DNA of 64,000 bases from positions 186,001 through 250,000 of the forward strand of contig CAVOIB010000010.1 in the NCBI GenBank assembly GCA_963695975.1, written 5' to 3'. This DNA is from JBBQVZ01 sp963695975. Its GTDB lineage: Bacteria > Actinomycetota > UBA4738 > HRBIN12. Within the stretch, counting starts at the first letter, position 1; the number at the start of each line of letters is the position of its first letter. Below, one piece after another: positions 52,288 to 61,124 of the stretch. The notes under the pieces are model-generated. The model saw only the letters and a list, made by a program, of their open reading frames with translations, was not told the origin of the DNA and ran no database searches. Made by a program: the position numbers and the translations under genes.

Positions 52288-53688
52288 ATGGCTGACAAAC
52301 AGTGGGGAGCCGAGCCGTTCTGGGGTCTCGGATACGAATGGGACCCGGACTGGGTGTACACCGAGCGGCAGAAGGAGCTCCGGACCACCCTGATCGAGCT
52401 ATGCGAGAAGGAGCTCCGGGCCAACGCGAAGCGCTTCGACGACGAGCTGATGTTCCCGCGACGGAACTTGGAGCTCCTGGGAGAGCACGGCTTCCTCGCC
52501 CTCACGGTCCCCGAGGAATACGGCGGCCTCGGCGAGGATCACGTCGCCTACTCGATGGTATGCGAGACGATCGCGCGCTATGGCTGCGCGTCGACCGCCA
52601 TGTGCTACGTGATGCACATGGGCGCGGTGAACGCGATCATGCTCCGGGCGACACCCGAGCTGATAGACAAGTACATCCGTCCGTTGAACAGCGGCAAACT
52701 GGGAACGCTCTCCTACTCCGACCCCGAGACCGGCTCGCACTTCTGGTACCCCATCTCGTCGGGCGCGACCCGATCCAACGGTGGCTACAAGGTTCGCAAG
52801 AAGGCTTCATGGACGACGTCCGGCGGGTTCGCCGACTTCTACGTCGTGCAGACCACCAGCCCTGATTTCACCGGCTACGACGACCTTTCGGTCTTCGTCG
52901 TCGACGGCGAACATGTGAAGTCCCAGCCGTCCCTGTGGGACGCTCTCGGGCTGCGGGGCAACCAATCCGGGCCGATCGAGATCGACGACGTGGAGATCCC
53001 CGTCGAGCAGCTCGTGGGACCGACCGGCGACGGTGCGACCTCGAACGACGAGTCGGTCGACCCTTGGTTCCTGATCGGATCGGCCTCGGTGTGGAACGGC
53101 CTCGCGCTGGGCGCGATCGACATCGCCAAACGTCACACAACACGCAAGAAGCACGTCGACGTCGGACTTCGGGTGGCCGACTATCCCACGATCCAGGACT
53201 ACGTCGGCGAGGCCGTGATGGACACGAACGCCTGCCGCTTGTTCGTCTTATCCGTGGCCCAGGCGATGGACGGCGCCACGGAGCGGAACACGAGGAACCC
53301 CGGGCCGGGTGAGCTCGCACGCGGCAACTTCTTGCATTGGGCCTGGCAGATCAAGTTCGAGGCCGCCAAGAACGTGACCCACGTCGTGGACAAGATGCTC
53401 CACGCCTGCGGCGGTTCGGGCTACAAGCGGGACATGGAGCTCGAGCGATACCTGCGGGATGCGAAGGCCGGATGGGTGATGGGGCCGACGAACGAAGTGC
53501 TCCGCCAGTTCGTCGGCAAAGCCGTCCTGCTCGGTTTCGAGTCGCTCGACTATTGGAACCAGGCCTACAACCGTCGCGCCGTCGAGAACGAGGTGAAGAA
53601 GCTCGACGCCGACGGCAAACGGCAGCTCGCCGATGAGCTTCTCGCGCAGGCGGAGGGCTCAACGACCATCGGGTCGGCGAAGACGTAG
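52288..53688 (+). CDS. Acyl-CoA dehydrogenase-like flavoprotein lacking the canonical C-terminal glutamate
   Basis: 466 residues. N-terminal LGEHGFLALTVPEEYGGLGEDH, the FAD-contacting YSDPETGSHF and KASWTTSGGFADFYVV, and C-terminal HACGGSGYKRDMELERYLRDAKA are ACAD blocks. At the position of the catalytic Glu in YEGTNE the sequence reads VMGPTNE, so the base is absent there. It may sit elsewhere, as in isovaleryl-CoA dehydrogenase, or the reaction may differ (for example amine or nitro-compound oxidation). 18 bases before the DUF1989-GcvT gene: operon. Confidence 0.85.
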   Translation: MADKQWGAEPFWGLGYEWDPDWVYTERQKELRTTLIELCEKELRANAKRFDDELMFPRRNLELLGEHGFLALTVPEEYGGLGEDHVAYSMVCETIARYGCASTAMCYVMHMGAVNAIMLRATPELIDKYIRPLNSGKLGTLSYSDPETGSHFWYPISSGATRSNGGYKVRKKASWTTSGGFADFYVVQTTSPDFTGYDDLSVFVVDGEHVKSQPSLWDALGLRGNQSGPIEIDDVEIPVEQLVGPTGDGATSNDESVDPWFLIGSASVWNGLALGAIDIAKRHTTRKKHVDVGLRVADYPTIQDYVGEAVMDTNACRLFVLSVAQAMDGATERNTRNPGPGELARGNFLHWAWQIKFEAAKNVTHVVDKMLHACGGSGYKRDMELERYLRDAKAGWVMGPTNEVLRQFVGKAVLLGFESLDYWNQAYNRRAVENEVKKLDADGKRQLADELLAQAEGSTTIGSAKT

Positions 53689-53706
53689 CAAGGAAGAGGC
53701 GGAGCG

Positions 53707-56049
53707 ATGGCGATCGAGACCGGCTCCTCTGGGCTCCTGATCGGCGGGATGCGGCCGGTCGATCCGTTCCTGGAGACGTATCTCGTGCGCCCCGGAGGCG
53801 CCACGGTGGTGCGTGTGGACGCTGATGATCGTATCGCGGTGACCGACGTCGACGGAGGACAGGTCGCCGAGGTGTCGGTCTTGGGGCCGGACGGAGGCGA
53901 TGCGGCCGAGGCGATCGGCGCCGTCGCCGACGCGCCCGCGACCTTGCTGCGGTCGCTGGTCACGTCGTCGAACGCCGGCGCCGCGGAGGTGATCGGGGCG
54001 CTCGCCGGGCGCGGCCTGGATCCGACGGGCGCGATGGCGCTCCGCCTGTTCGACCCCTTCGGGCCCGCGCGCGCCACCACAGCCTTCGTGGCCGACAGGC
54101 CCGTCGTCGTGGTCGTCGCGGCACCGGCCGGCCGGGTGATCGACGGAGCCCCGCCACCCTCCGATCTGATGGTCGAGGTCCGCCGCACGGTCCCTCGGAG
54201 CCACGAGGAGATGGAGCTCCCTCCGCCGCTCGGCGATCCTCGACTCGACTTCAGGATCGACAAGTCCACGGCCCTGTCCTACGAGGTCCGTGAGGGCGAG
54301 TACATCCAGATCATCGACGTGGAAGGTCGTCAGTGCTCGGACTTCCTCGCGTTCCATCGCCGCAAGCTCGAGGACCACGATCTGGAGCGGGGACTGGATG
54401 CCACGGTGACGCGCACGCTCATGGGCAACGCCTTCCCGACCCCCGGCCTGTCGGGCAAGTTCTACGACGCAGACATGGACGCGCTGGTCGAAGTCGTTCG
54501 CGACACCGTCGGACGCCACGACACGTTCGCCCTGGCGTGCACCCGCAAGTACTACGAGGATATGGGCTACCCGGGGCACGTGAACTGCACCGACAACTTC
54601 AACGGGTCGCTCGTCCCGTTCGAGATCCGCAGACGCGCCGGCTGGCCCGCGCTGAACCTGTTCTTCAACACGGCGTTCACCGCCGACAACATCTTGGTGT
54701 CCGACGAGCCATGGTCGCGTCCCGGCGACTATGTGTTGCTCCGCGCGATGACCGATCTGGTCTGCGCCTCCTCCGCCTGCCCGGACGATATCGATCCCGC
54801 GAACGCCTGGGACCCGACGGACGTCCACGTGCGCGTCTACTCACCCGAACATCGGTTCAGCACGGCGATCGCCCATCGCATCACCCCGACGGCGACGCCC
54901 AAGCTCACCGAGGACACGGGGTTCCGGCCCAGGTGGGGAGAGCTCACGCGCAACGTCACCGAGTATTCCGGCTATTGGCTGCCCACGCATTTCAACAGCG
55001 AAGGTGCGATCGCCGAGTACTGGGCGTGCCGCGAGCGCGCGGCGGTCGTGGACCTGTCGCCGCTCCGCAAGTTCGAGATCCTCGGTCCCGACGCTGAATC
55101 GCTGATGCAGGCAACCATCACCCGCGACGCACGGAAGCTGTCGGTGGGGCAGGTCGTCTACACGGCACTCTGCAACGACGATGGCGGCTTGATCGACGAA
55201 TCCACCGTGTTCCGTCTGGGTCAGGACAACTTCCGCTACGTGGCGGGGCACGACTACGTGGGGATATGGCTGAACGAGCAGGCGAAGCGGCTCGGGCTGG
55301 GGAAGGTCCGGATCAAGTCGTCCACCGACCAACTCCACAACGTGGCGATCCAGGGCCCGAACAGCCGGGACATCCTCCGCCGGTTCGTGTGGACGCCGGC
55401 CACACAGCCCACGCTCGAGGAGCTCGGCTGGTTCCGCTTCCTGATCGGGCGCCTCGACGGTCCGCAGGGCATCCCCATCGTCGTGTCGCGCACCGGCTAC
55501 ACGGGCGAGCTCGGCTACGAGATCTTCTGCCACCCTAGCGACGCACCGGACGTGTGGGATGCCGTCGAGAGGGCGGGCGAGGATCAAGGGCTCTCGCCTC
55601 TGGGCCTCGAGGCGCTCGACATCCTCCGGATCGAGGCCGGCCTCGTCGCCGCCGGGAACGAGTACGACGATCAGATCGACCCCTTCGAGGCCGGGATCGG
55701 CTTCACGGTCGATCTCCGGAACACGGAGGACTTCGTGGGACGGGCGGCGCTGCAAGACCGATCCGCGCATCCACAGCGGGGTCTCGTCGGACTCCACCTC
55801 CAGGGCAACGAGGTTGCGGGGCACGGCGACCCCGTCAATGTCGGGCGCCAGCAGGTCGGCGTGATCACCAGCGCGACACGTTCTCCCATCCTCAAGACGA
55901 ACATCGCGCTCGCTCGCGTCACGACGCGTTACCGAGAGCGGGGAACCGAGGTCGAGGTCGGCAAGCTCGACGGTTTGCAGAAGCGGATCCCGGCCGAGGT
56001 CGTGAAGGTCCCGTTCTACGACCCCGAGAAGACCCGACCCCGATCGTAG
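53707..56049 (+). CDS. DUF1989-GcvT fusion (aminomethyltransferase-family protein)
   Basis: 780 residues. An N-terminal Ala/Val-rich region (about 1-165) looks like a worn DUF1989 copy. A clear DUF1989 domain (about 190-375; SYEVREGEYIQIIDVEGRQCSDF, then YYEDMGYPGHVNCTDNFNGSL) follows. The remainder (about 405-780) is a GcvT-type folate domain with AAVVDLSPLRKFEILGPDAESL, SRTGYTGELGYEIFCHP and a C-terminal barrel. DUF1989 includes the carboxyguanidine deiminase subunits (CgdA/CgdB); GcvT domains move one-carbon units to THF. A joined deamination/demethylation activity on an N-methyl compound is inferred. It is seven bases before the PhyH gene. Confidence 0.88.
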   Translation: MAIETGSSGLLIGGMRPVDPFLETYLVRPGGATVVRVDADDRIAVTDVDGGQVAEVSVLGPDGGDAAEAIGAVADAPATLLRSLVTSSNAGAAEVIGALAGRGLDPTGAMALRLFDPFGPARATTAFVADRPVVVVVAAPAGRVIDGAPPPSDLMVEVRRTVPRSHEEMELPPPLGDPRLDFRIDKSTALSYEVREGEYIQIIDVEGRQCSDFLAFHRRKLEDHDLERGLDATVTRTLMGNAFPTPGLSGKFYDADMDALVEVVRDTVGRHDTFALACTRKYYEDMGYPGHVNCTDNFNGSLVPFEIRRRAGWPALNLFFNTAFTADNILVSDEPWSRPGDYVLLRAMTDLVCASSACPDDIDPANAWDPTDVHVRVYSPEHRFSTAIAHRITPTATPKLTEDTGFRPRWGELTRNVTEYSGYWLPTHFNSEGAIAEYWACRERAAVVDLSPLRKFEILGPDAESLMQATITRDARKLSVGQVVYTALCNDDGGLIDESTVFRLGQDNFRYVAGHDYVGIWLNEQAKRLGLGKVRIKSSTDQLHNVAIQGPNSRDILRRFVWTPATQPTLEELGWFRFLIGRLDGPQGIPIVVSRTGYTGELGYEIFCHPSDAPDVWDAVERAGEDQGLSPLGLEALDILRIEAGLVAAGNEYDDQIDPFEAGIGFTVDLRNTEDFVGRAALQDRSAHPQRGLVGLHLQGNEVAGHGDPVNVGRQQVGVITSATRSPILKTNIALARVTTRYRERGTEVEVGKLDGLQKRIPAEVVKVPFYDPEKTRPRS

Positions 56050-56056
56050 ACCGGCC

Positions 56057-56917
56057 GTGATCGACGCCTTCACCCCAGAGCAGGTCGATGCCTTCCATCG
56101 CGACGGGTTCAGCGTCGTGGAAGAAGGCCTCGTGTCTCCCAAGGCGCTCGACCTGTTGCGCCAACGCTACGAACGCCTCTTCGACGGCGAGTACGCGACG
56201 GGCGTGAAGCCCGACGAGGTCAATTGGGTGAAGGGCCGCGACCCCGAAGACAGGACCCGGCAGATCTGCAACGGGTGGCGGGCCGACGACATCATCGCAG
56301 CGCAGGTGTTGTCGGCGCGCACCGGAAGGCTCGCGGCGCAACTGATGGGATACCGCGGCGTACGATTGCTTCAGGATAACTGCCTGTGGAAGCCTCCCGG
56401 AACCAAGGCGATCGGCTTCCACCAGGACGGGTCCTACGCCGACTACCTGGTCCCACCTGAGATGGTCACGTGTTGGATCGCGCTTCACGAGACGCAGGCC
56501 GGGGCCGGGCCGATCGAATACGTCCGAGGTTCGAACCACTGGCCCCGGTCAGAACCTTTCCGTTCGCAGTTCCACGCCCCGGATGACTGGCTCGCCGGTG
56601 CACGAGCGGCGGCGCCCGGCGGAACCGAGCTGGACATCGTGCCGGTCGTCGTGAAGGCGGGCGGTGGCTCGTTCCATCACAACCTCACGTGGCACGGATC
56701 GTCACCGAACACGAGCGGCACCGTGGCACGGATGGCACTCGTGTCCCACATGCTGCCGGTCGAGGCCCGCTTCCACCCGACGAACGTCGACCTGATCTAC
56801 TCGCGCTATCGACGTCGCGGTGATCTGTCGATGGACGAGTCGTTCTTCCCGGTGATGTGGGACGGAACGGGCGGGCGGACCCCTTGGCTCGCGGAGCTGC
56901 CCGACCTGGACGCCTGA
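56057..56917 (+). CDS. Phytanoyl-CoA dioxygenase (PhyH) family oxygenase
   Basis: 286 residues, double-stranded beta-helix Fe(II)/2-oxoglutarate oxygenase. Iron ligands His122 and Asp124 (FHQDGSY) and His213 (TWHGSSPN); Arg225 is placed to bind 2-oxoglutarate. The substrate is unknown; position in the operon suggests hydroxylation, and so demethylation, of a methylated nitrogen compound. The stop faces the convergent flavin reductase fusion with a one-base gap. Confidence 0.88.
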   Translation: MIDAFTPEQVDAFHRDGFSVVEEGLVSPKALDLLRQRYERLFDGEYATGVKPDEVNWVKGRDPEDRTRQICNGWRADDIIAAQVLSARTGRLAAQLMGYRGVRLLQDNCLWKPPGTKAIGFHQDGSYADYLVPPEMVTCWIALHETQAGAGPIEYVRGSNHWPRSEPFRSQFHAPDDWLAGARAAAPGGTELDIVPVVVKAGGGSFHHNLTWHGSSPNTSGTVARMALVSHMLPVEARFHPTNVDLIYSRYRRRGDLSMDESFFPVMWDGTGGRTPWLAELPDLDA

Positions 56918-56918
56918 C

Positions 56919-57896
56919 TCAGTCGCCTCGCAAACGCGCGGCCAGGACCTGCAGCATCGCCCACGCGGCACGGGGCTCGCGCTCCAGAGCGTCTCGGACG
57001 ACCGTTCGCGAAAGCCCGATCGTCCGGACCGCGGTCTCTGCGACGACGTCGGCGCTGCGTGGTCGGCCGTCCAGCACCGCGACCTCACCGAAGAACTCGC
57101 CCTCGCCGAGCGACTCCACAGCGCGGCCGTCTCGTTCGACGCGCACGCGTCCCTCCAGGATCAGGTAGAGATCTTCGCCGGGATCGCCGCGGCGGACGAT
57201 CGTCGCTCCGGCCTCGAACGAGCGCTCCTCCCCCGACGCGAGCAGCGGTTCAAGGAGGTCGGGCGAGAGCGCGGAGAAGACCGGCGCCGTGGCGAGCAGC
57301 TGCTCGTACTGACCTCCGTGGAACAGGAGAGGTGTCCCCGAGCCGTACCGTGCATACTCGACCCGCCCGAGGAACAACGAATGGTCGCCTCCCCAATACG
57401 AGCGCTCCGCTCGAGCTACGAGATGGGCAAGCGCCCCCTCGATGAGGGGCGTGTCGTGCGTGACCGTGAAGCGGGCCCGGGGCGCGCTGTCCCCCGCTCT
57501 TCCCGCGAAGTGATCCGAGAGCTCACGCTGATCGTCGGCAAGCACGTTGACCCCGAACCGGACTCCCTCCCGCAACAGGGTGTTCATCTTCGCTCGCTTG
57601 TCCACCGAGATGAGGATCAATGGCGGCCGGAGGGACACCGACATGAACGCGTTCGCGGTCATGCCGTGCACCTGGTCTCCGGCCCGAGTCGTGATGATCG
57701 TGACGCCGGTCGCGAACATGCCGAGCGTGCGGCGGAACGCGACGGCCGGGTCGTCGCCCTCCTCGCCGGCGATCTCGAGCAGTTCCTCGTCGGGGACATC
57801 GTCGAAGGGCGACTCCGCGATCTCGGGCGCTCCCACGACCACGCCCCCCGTCGCAGGGACCTCGAACTCGCCGGGGAGAGCGTCCTGCGGAGCCAT
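56919..57896 (-). CDS. Flavin reductase-like FMN protein fused to a cyclic-nucleotide-binding domain
   Basis: 325 residues. An acidic N-terminal linker (about 1-50) leads a flavin-reductase domain (about 52-205; FRRTLGMFATGVTIITTRAGDQVHGMTANAFMSVSLRPPL is split by family gaps). A C-terminal CNMP-binding/CRP-like sensor domain (about 215-322) has GDPGEDLYLILEGRVRV and GEGEFFGEVAVLDGRPRSADV. No DNA-binding helix-turn-helix follows. It may supply reduced flavin under nucleotide control. ATG 57896 is five bases after the FAD oxidoreductase. Last gene of the nine-gene operon. Confidence 0.87.
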   Translation of the reverse strand: MAPQDALPGEFEVPATGGVVVGAPEIAESPFDDVPDEELLEIAGEEGDDPAVAFRRTLGMFATGVTIITTRAGDQVHGMTANAFMSVSLRPPLILISVDKRAKMNTLLREGVRFGVNVLADDQRELSDHFAGRAGDSAPRARFTVTHDTPLIEGALAHLVARAERSYWGGDHSLFLGRVEYARYGSGTPLLFHGGQYEQLLATAPVFSALSPDLLEPLLASGEERSFEAGATIVRRGDPGEDLYLILEGRVRVERDGRAVESLGEGEFFGEVAVLDGRPRSADVVAETAVRTIGLSRTVVRDALEREPRAAWAMLQVLAARLRGD

Positions 57897-57901
57897 GAGG
57901 A

Positions 57902-59239
57902 TCAGCTCCAGGGGAACGGCGAATGGCTGACCGGGTGGAGTCTCCCCTCCGCGTACCGCGAGAACCGGAAGGGCTCCAGCAACGACTGCGGCTCGCCCAT
58001 CAGCTCCTTCGCCACGAGCGCCCCGACGCCGATCATCTTGTAGCCGTGGTTCGAGTCCGCGACCACGTAGGCGTTCTGGTGGAAGACATCGAACACGGGG
58101 AAGCTGTCGGGCGTGAACGCGCCGATCCCCCCAGACGGCGTCTTGTGGAACAACCCTCTCGTGCCCTCGAACCGTTTGTGGCAATGCGCCAGGGCCGAGG
58201 TCCACATCCGTTCGAAATCAGGACCGACGACGTATTCGGTCGACTTAGGACCGTACGGATCAACGGCCACCTCATCGGCGGGCTGCTCGACGACCCAGGG
58301 CATCGCGCCGCCCTGGACCCCTCCGAAGTTGAAGTCGGGCTTGTAGTAGATGCCCCACAGCTCATCCGTCACGAGCGAACCGTCCGTGTCGTCGATCAGC
58401 GGAGCATCCGTGTCGACATGGATCACCGGGGGCATCTGACCGTCGTTCATCGTGAGATAGGTGGGATCGACGCCGAGCGTTCCCTCCACCAGGCACCAGT
58501 AGGTCCACATCGGGCGCTCGTAGACGTTCCCGTCTCGGCCCTTCACGGGGACGACGGCCGGCAGATCCAGCAGGTGCCAGAAGTCCCTGACCCACGGACC
58601 GGCGGCCACCACCACCTGTTCGCATGCGATGTCGCCCACATCGGTCGCCACACCGGTCACCGCGCCGCCGTCCAGACGGAATCCTGCGACCCGGACAGGC
58701 GAGACGATCTGTACGTCCAGGGCCTCGGCCTTGCCGGCCAGCCCCATCATCGAGGGCAGGTTGTGCGCGTATCCACCCTTCTTCTCATGGAGCACCGCGG
58801 TGATGCCCTTCGCCTGCCAATCGTGGAACAGACCCTGCATGTAGAGACGACACGCCTCCTCGCCTTCGATCAGCTCGGAGGGGTACCCGATCGCGCCCTG
58901 CTCCTGATGGATCTGCGCGACGTCAGCGTGCATCACTTCAGGAGCGACCTGCATGTAGCCGACCGGGTTGTAGTGGAACGCCTCCGGGTCGGACTCCCAC
59001 ACGCCCACCGAGTGCGCCATCAGCTCACGCATCGCGGGTTGGTAGTAGTTGTTGCGGATGACGCCACAGGCGATACCCGACGGACCGGCTCCGATGCCGG
59101 TCTTGTCGAGCACGACGATATCGGCACCGGAGCCTTGACCGCGGCCCTGGAGCTCCTTCGCCAGGTGCCACGCCGTGGACAGTCCGTGCACCCCCGCACC
59201 GATCACCACGAACCTCTTGCTCTCAGGGACCGAGGTCAT
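57902..59239 (-). CDS. FAD-dependent amine oxidoreductase (DAO family)
   Basis: 445 residues. FAD motif VVIGAGVHGLSTAWHLA at the N-terminus, GPSGIACGVIRNNYYQPAMRELM, and at the C-terminus GGIGAFTPDSFPVFDVF and DSNHGYKMIGVGALVAKEL. It resembles monomeric sarcosine/dimethylglycine oxidases and D-amino acid dehydrogenases. Together with soxB it is the second DAO enzyme of this island. It overlaps the VOC gene by 17 bases. Confidence 0.88.
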   Translation of the reverse strand: MTSVPESKRFVVIGAGVHGLSTAWHLAKELQGRGQGSGADIVVLDKTGIGAGPSGIACGVIRNNYYQPAMRELMAHSVGVWESDPEAFHYNPVGYMQVAPEVMHADVAQIHQEQGAIGYPSELIEGEEACRLYMQGLFHDWQAKGITAVLHEKKGGYAHNLPSMMGLAGKAEALDVQIVSPVRVAGFRLDGGAVTGVATDVGDIACEQVVVAAGPWVRDFWHLLDLPAVVPVKGRDGNVYERPMWTYWCLVEGTLGVDPTYLTMNDGQMPPVIHVDTDAPLIDDTDGSLVTDELWGIYYKPDFNFGGVQGGAMPWVVEQPADEVAVDPYGPKSTEYVVGPDFERMWTSALAHCHKRFEGTRGLFHKTPSGGIGAFTPDSFPVFDVFHQNAYVVADSNHGYKMIGVGALVAKELMGEPQSLLEPFRFSRYAEGRLHPVSHSPFPWS

Positions 59240-59612
59240 CGGCGGATCGCTCCTTCCTCGCGGGGCAAACGCAGAACAACGTGCCCTGCGGGTCGGCCAT
59301 GGTGGTCCAGCGGATGAACCCAGAGGACGTTTCGTCGATGACCCACTCTACGGATGCTCCGAGCGCTTGGAGGCGCGCGACCTCGGCATCCGGATCGTCA
59401 ACTCGGAGATCGATATGCACGGGCGTCTTGTTCGGCGTGACGTTCTGCACCCGTTGGATCACCAGGCGGGGCCTGGTATCGCCTCGTCCCGGACCCAAGA
59501 CGATGTACGGCCCACGCTCGTACAAGCGGTGATATCCGAGCGCAGCCTCCCAGAACGACGCGACGGGGTCCACATCGACGGCGTCCATCGTGACCTCGAT
59601 CGACGCAGTCAT
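59223..59612 (-). CDS. VOC-superfamily (glyoxalase-like) protein
   Basis: 129 residues with two beta-alpha-beta-beta-beta units: VTMDAVDVDPVASFWEAALGY, RLVIQRVQNVTPNKTPVHIDLRV and TTMADPQGTLFCV. A metal-binding His/Glu set is only partly evident (His in VHIDLRV; the usual C-terminal Glu is not clear). It is a possible lyase or binding protein for an operon intermediate. Overlaps the neighbouring genes at both ends. Confidence 0.8.
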   Translation of the reverse strand: MTASIEVTMDAVDVDPVASFWEAALGYHRLYERGPYIVLGPGRGDTRPRLVIQRVQNVTPNKTPVHIDLRVDDPDAEVARLQALGASVEWVIDETSSGFIRWTTMADPQGTLFCVCPARKERSADDLGP

Positions 59613-60400
59613 CGGGAGGCCTCGACCGGATCGCGCTCGGATCGTCGCGCCGCCGCTTCGACGAACGCACGCCAGATGCCGAACATCGCCTCATCGGACC
59701 GCCACTCTTCGTGCAACTCCCATTGCACGCCGAGGACGAACGCGCTCGCCGATCGCATCTCGATCGCCTCGACCACGCCGTGCGGGGCCCACGCAACCGC
59801 TCGGATCCCTCTTCCGAGAGCCAGCACCGCCTGGTGGTGATAGCTGTCGACCTCGGCGCGCTCCCCCAGGTGCCCTGCCAGGAACGAGCCCGGCTCGATC
59901 TCGACCGGGTGCGTCGGGTGGGCGGGGGGTTCGCGTCCCGCCAGGGTCGCCGCGACGAGCTCGCGCCATTCTTCCCACTTCGCTCCTGGATGATCGGCGC
60001 CGCCTTCAGGGAACTCGTCGAGATCCCCGTACAACGTCCCTCCGAACGCGACGTTGAGCACCTGACACCCTCGGCAGACACCGAGCAGGGGAACACCCCC
60101 GTGGACCGCGAGACGGGCGTAGGAGAGCTCGATCTCGTCCAGGAACGGCGAGCTCTCACCTTGGAGGCGATGAGGGACCTCTCGGCCGTATCGGTGCGAC
60201 TCGATGTCCCTCCCGCCGGCGAGCACCAGGCCGTCCACGCTCTGCAGCAGCGCGACCCGGTCGGCCTCGTTCTCGTAGTACGGAAGGAGCACCGGCAGCC
60301 CTCCCGCGGCGAGCAGGGGTCGCCCGTACCCGAAGCCGTAGTAGTCGCCGTAGTCGGCGAAACCCTCGGAGATGGCGATGATGGGGCGTTCGGTCGTCAC
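59609..60400 (-). CDS. PuuD-like class I glutamine amidotransferase (gamma-glutamyl hydrolase family)
   Basis: 263 residues, GTG start overlapping the upstream stop. GVCRGCQVLNVAFGGTLYGDL supplies nucleophile Cys109; SYHHQAV is typical of peptidase family C26/PuuD. The usual GVQWHPE that carries the catalytic His-Glu reads GVQWELHEEW, so the histidine is displaced by two residues. Family members hydrolyse gamma-glutamyl amides such as gamma-glutamyl-GABA. Next to N-methylglutamate synthase genes, a gamma-glutamylmethylamide-like substrate is an appealing inference. Confidence 0.87.
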   Translation of the reverse strand: MTTERPIIAISEGFADYGDYYGFGYGRPLLAAGGLPVLLPYYENEADRVALLQSVDGLVLAGGRDIESHRYGREVPHRLQGESSPFLDEIELSYARLAVHGGVPLLGVCRGCQVLNVAFGGTLYGDLDEFPEGGADHPGAKWEEWRELVAATLAGREPPAHPTHPVEIEPGSFLAGHLGERAEVDSYHHQAVLALGRGIRAVAWAPHGVVEAIEMRSASAFVLGVQWELHEEWRSDEAMFGIWRAFVEAAARRSERDPVEASR

Positions 60401-61113
60401 GTGTGCGCGCCCACGGTGGCGTCCAACCAACGGGCGAACATCGTGCGAGCGTGAACGAGCATCCTCGGCCCGCTGTGCTCGAGCTCACCGATCAGCGCCG
60501 GCAGCGACCCGGGGCCCAGGACACGATCGAGCGATTCCGCGTACGCCGGCACCTCGGCCCACGGGCGCGCCATCTCGAGCGAAACCTCCAGGTGGAACTG
60601 CACCCCGTAGGCCCGCTCGGATCGGAACGCTTGATTCGGATACGCCGTCGAACGCGCCAGCAGGACCGCCCCTTCCGGCAGATCGAACGTGTCGCCATGC
60701 CACTGCAGCGTCGTGAACGTCTCTGGTAGACCTTCGAGCACCGGGTCGGAACGACCGGCGTCGGTGAGGCTCACCGGAAGGAGTCCGACCTCGGGCTCGT
60801 GCCCGCGGTAGACACGCGCACCCAGGCTCGCGGCCAGCAGCTGCACCCCCAGACATGCCCCCCAGTACGGCACACCCTTACGGACCGCGTCGCCTATCAA
60901 CCGCTTCTCATCGCGCAGCCAGGGATACTGATCCTCGTCGTTCACGCTCATCGGACCGCCCATCGCGACGATCGCGTCGAAGCCCGTGTGGTCGGGGAGG
61001 GGCTCGCCCTCATCGAGCTCGACGCGGTGGATCGTCGCACCTCGCTCGCGCATGACGTCCTCGTACGCGCCGGGGGGTTCGCAGGCGATGTGCTGGAGAA
61101 CGAGTATCCGCAC
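60397..61113 (-). CDS. GMP-synthase-like class I glutamine amidotransferase
   Basis: 238 residues. GACLGVQLLA with nucleophile Cys87, AMGGPMSVND oxyanion strand, and a conventional GVQFHLEVS with the His-Glu pair, so the triad is complete. The family acts on gamma-glutamyl bonds, and some members have no synthase partner, as here. GTG start, 11 bases after the unknown 144-residue gene, and overlapping the PuuD-like gene. Confidence 0.87.
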   Translation of the reverse strand: MRILVLQHIACEPPGAYEDVMRERGATIHRVELDEGEPLPDHTGFDAIVAMGGPMSVNDEDQYPWLRDEKRLIGDAVRKGVPYWGACLGVQLLAASLGARVYRGHEPEVGLLPVSLTDAGRSDPVLEGLPETFTTLQWHGDTFDLPEGAVLLARSTAYPNQAFRSERAYGVQFHLEVSLEMARPWAEVPAYAESLDRVLGPGSLPALIGELEHSGPRMLVHARTMFARWLDATVGAHT

Positions 61114-61124
61114 GGGCCGAGACC

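Noticed and set aside
53707..56049. DMSP demethylase (DmdA) together with the neighbouring ACAD as DmdC
   Set aside because: DmdA is a stand-alone GcvT protein of about 370 residues without DUF1989, DmdC is longer, and no DmdB or DmdD is present; kept only as a remote alternative.
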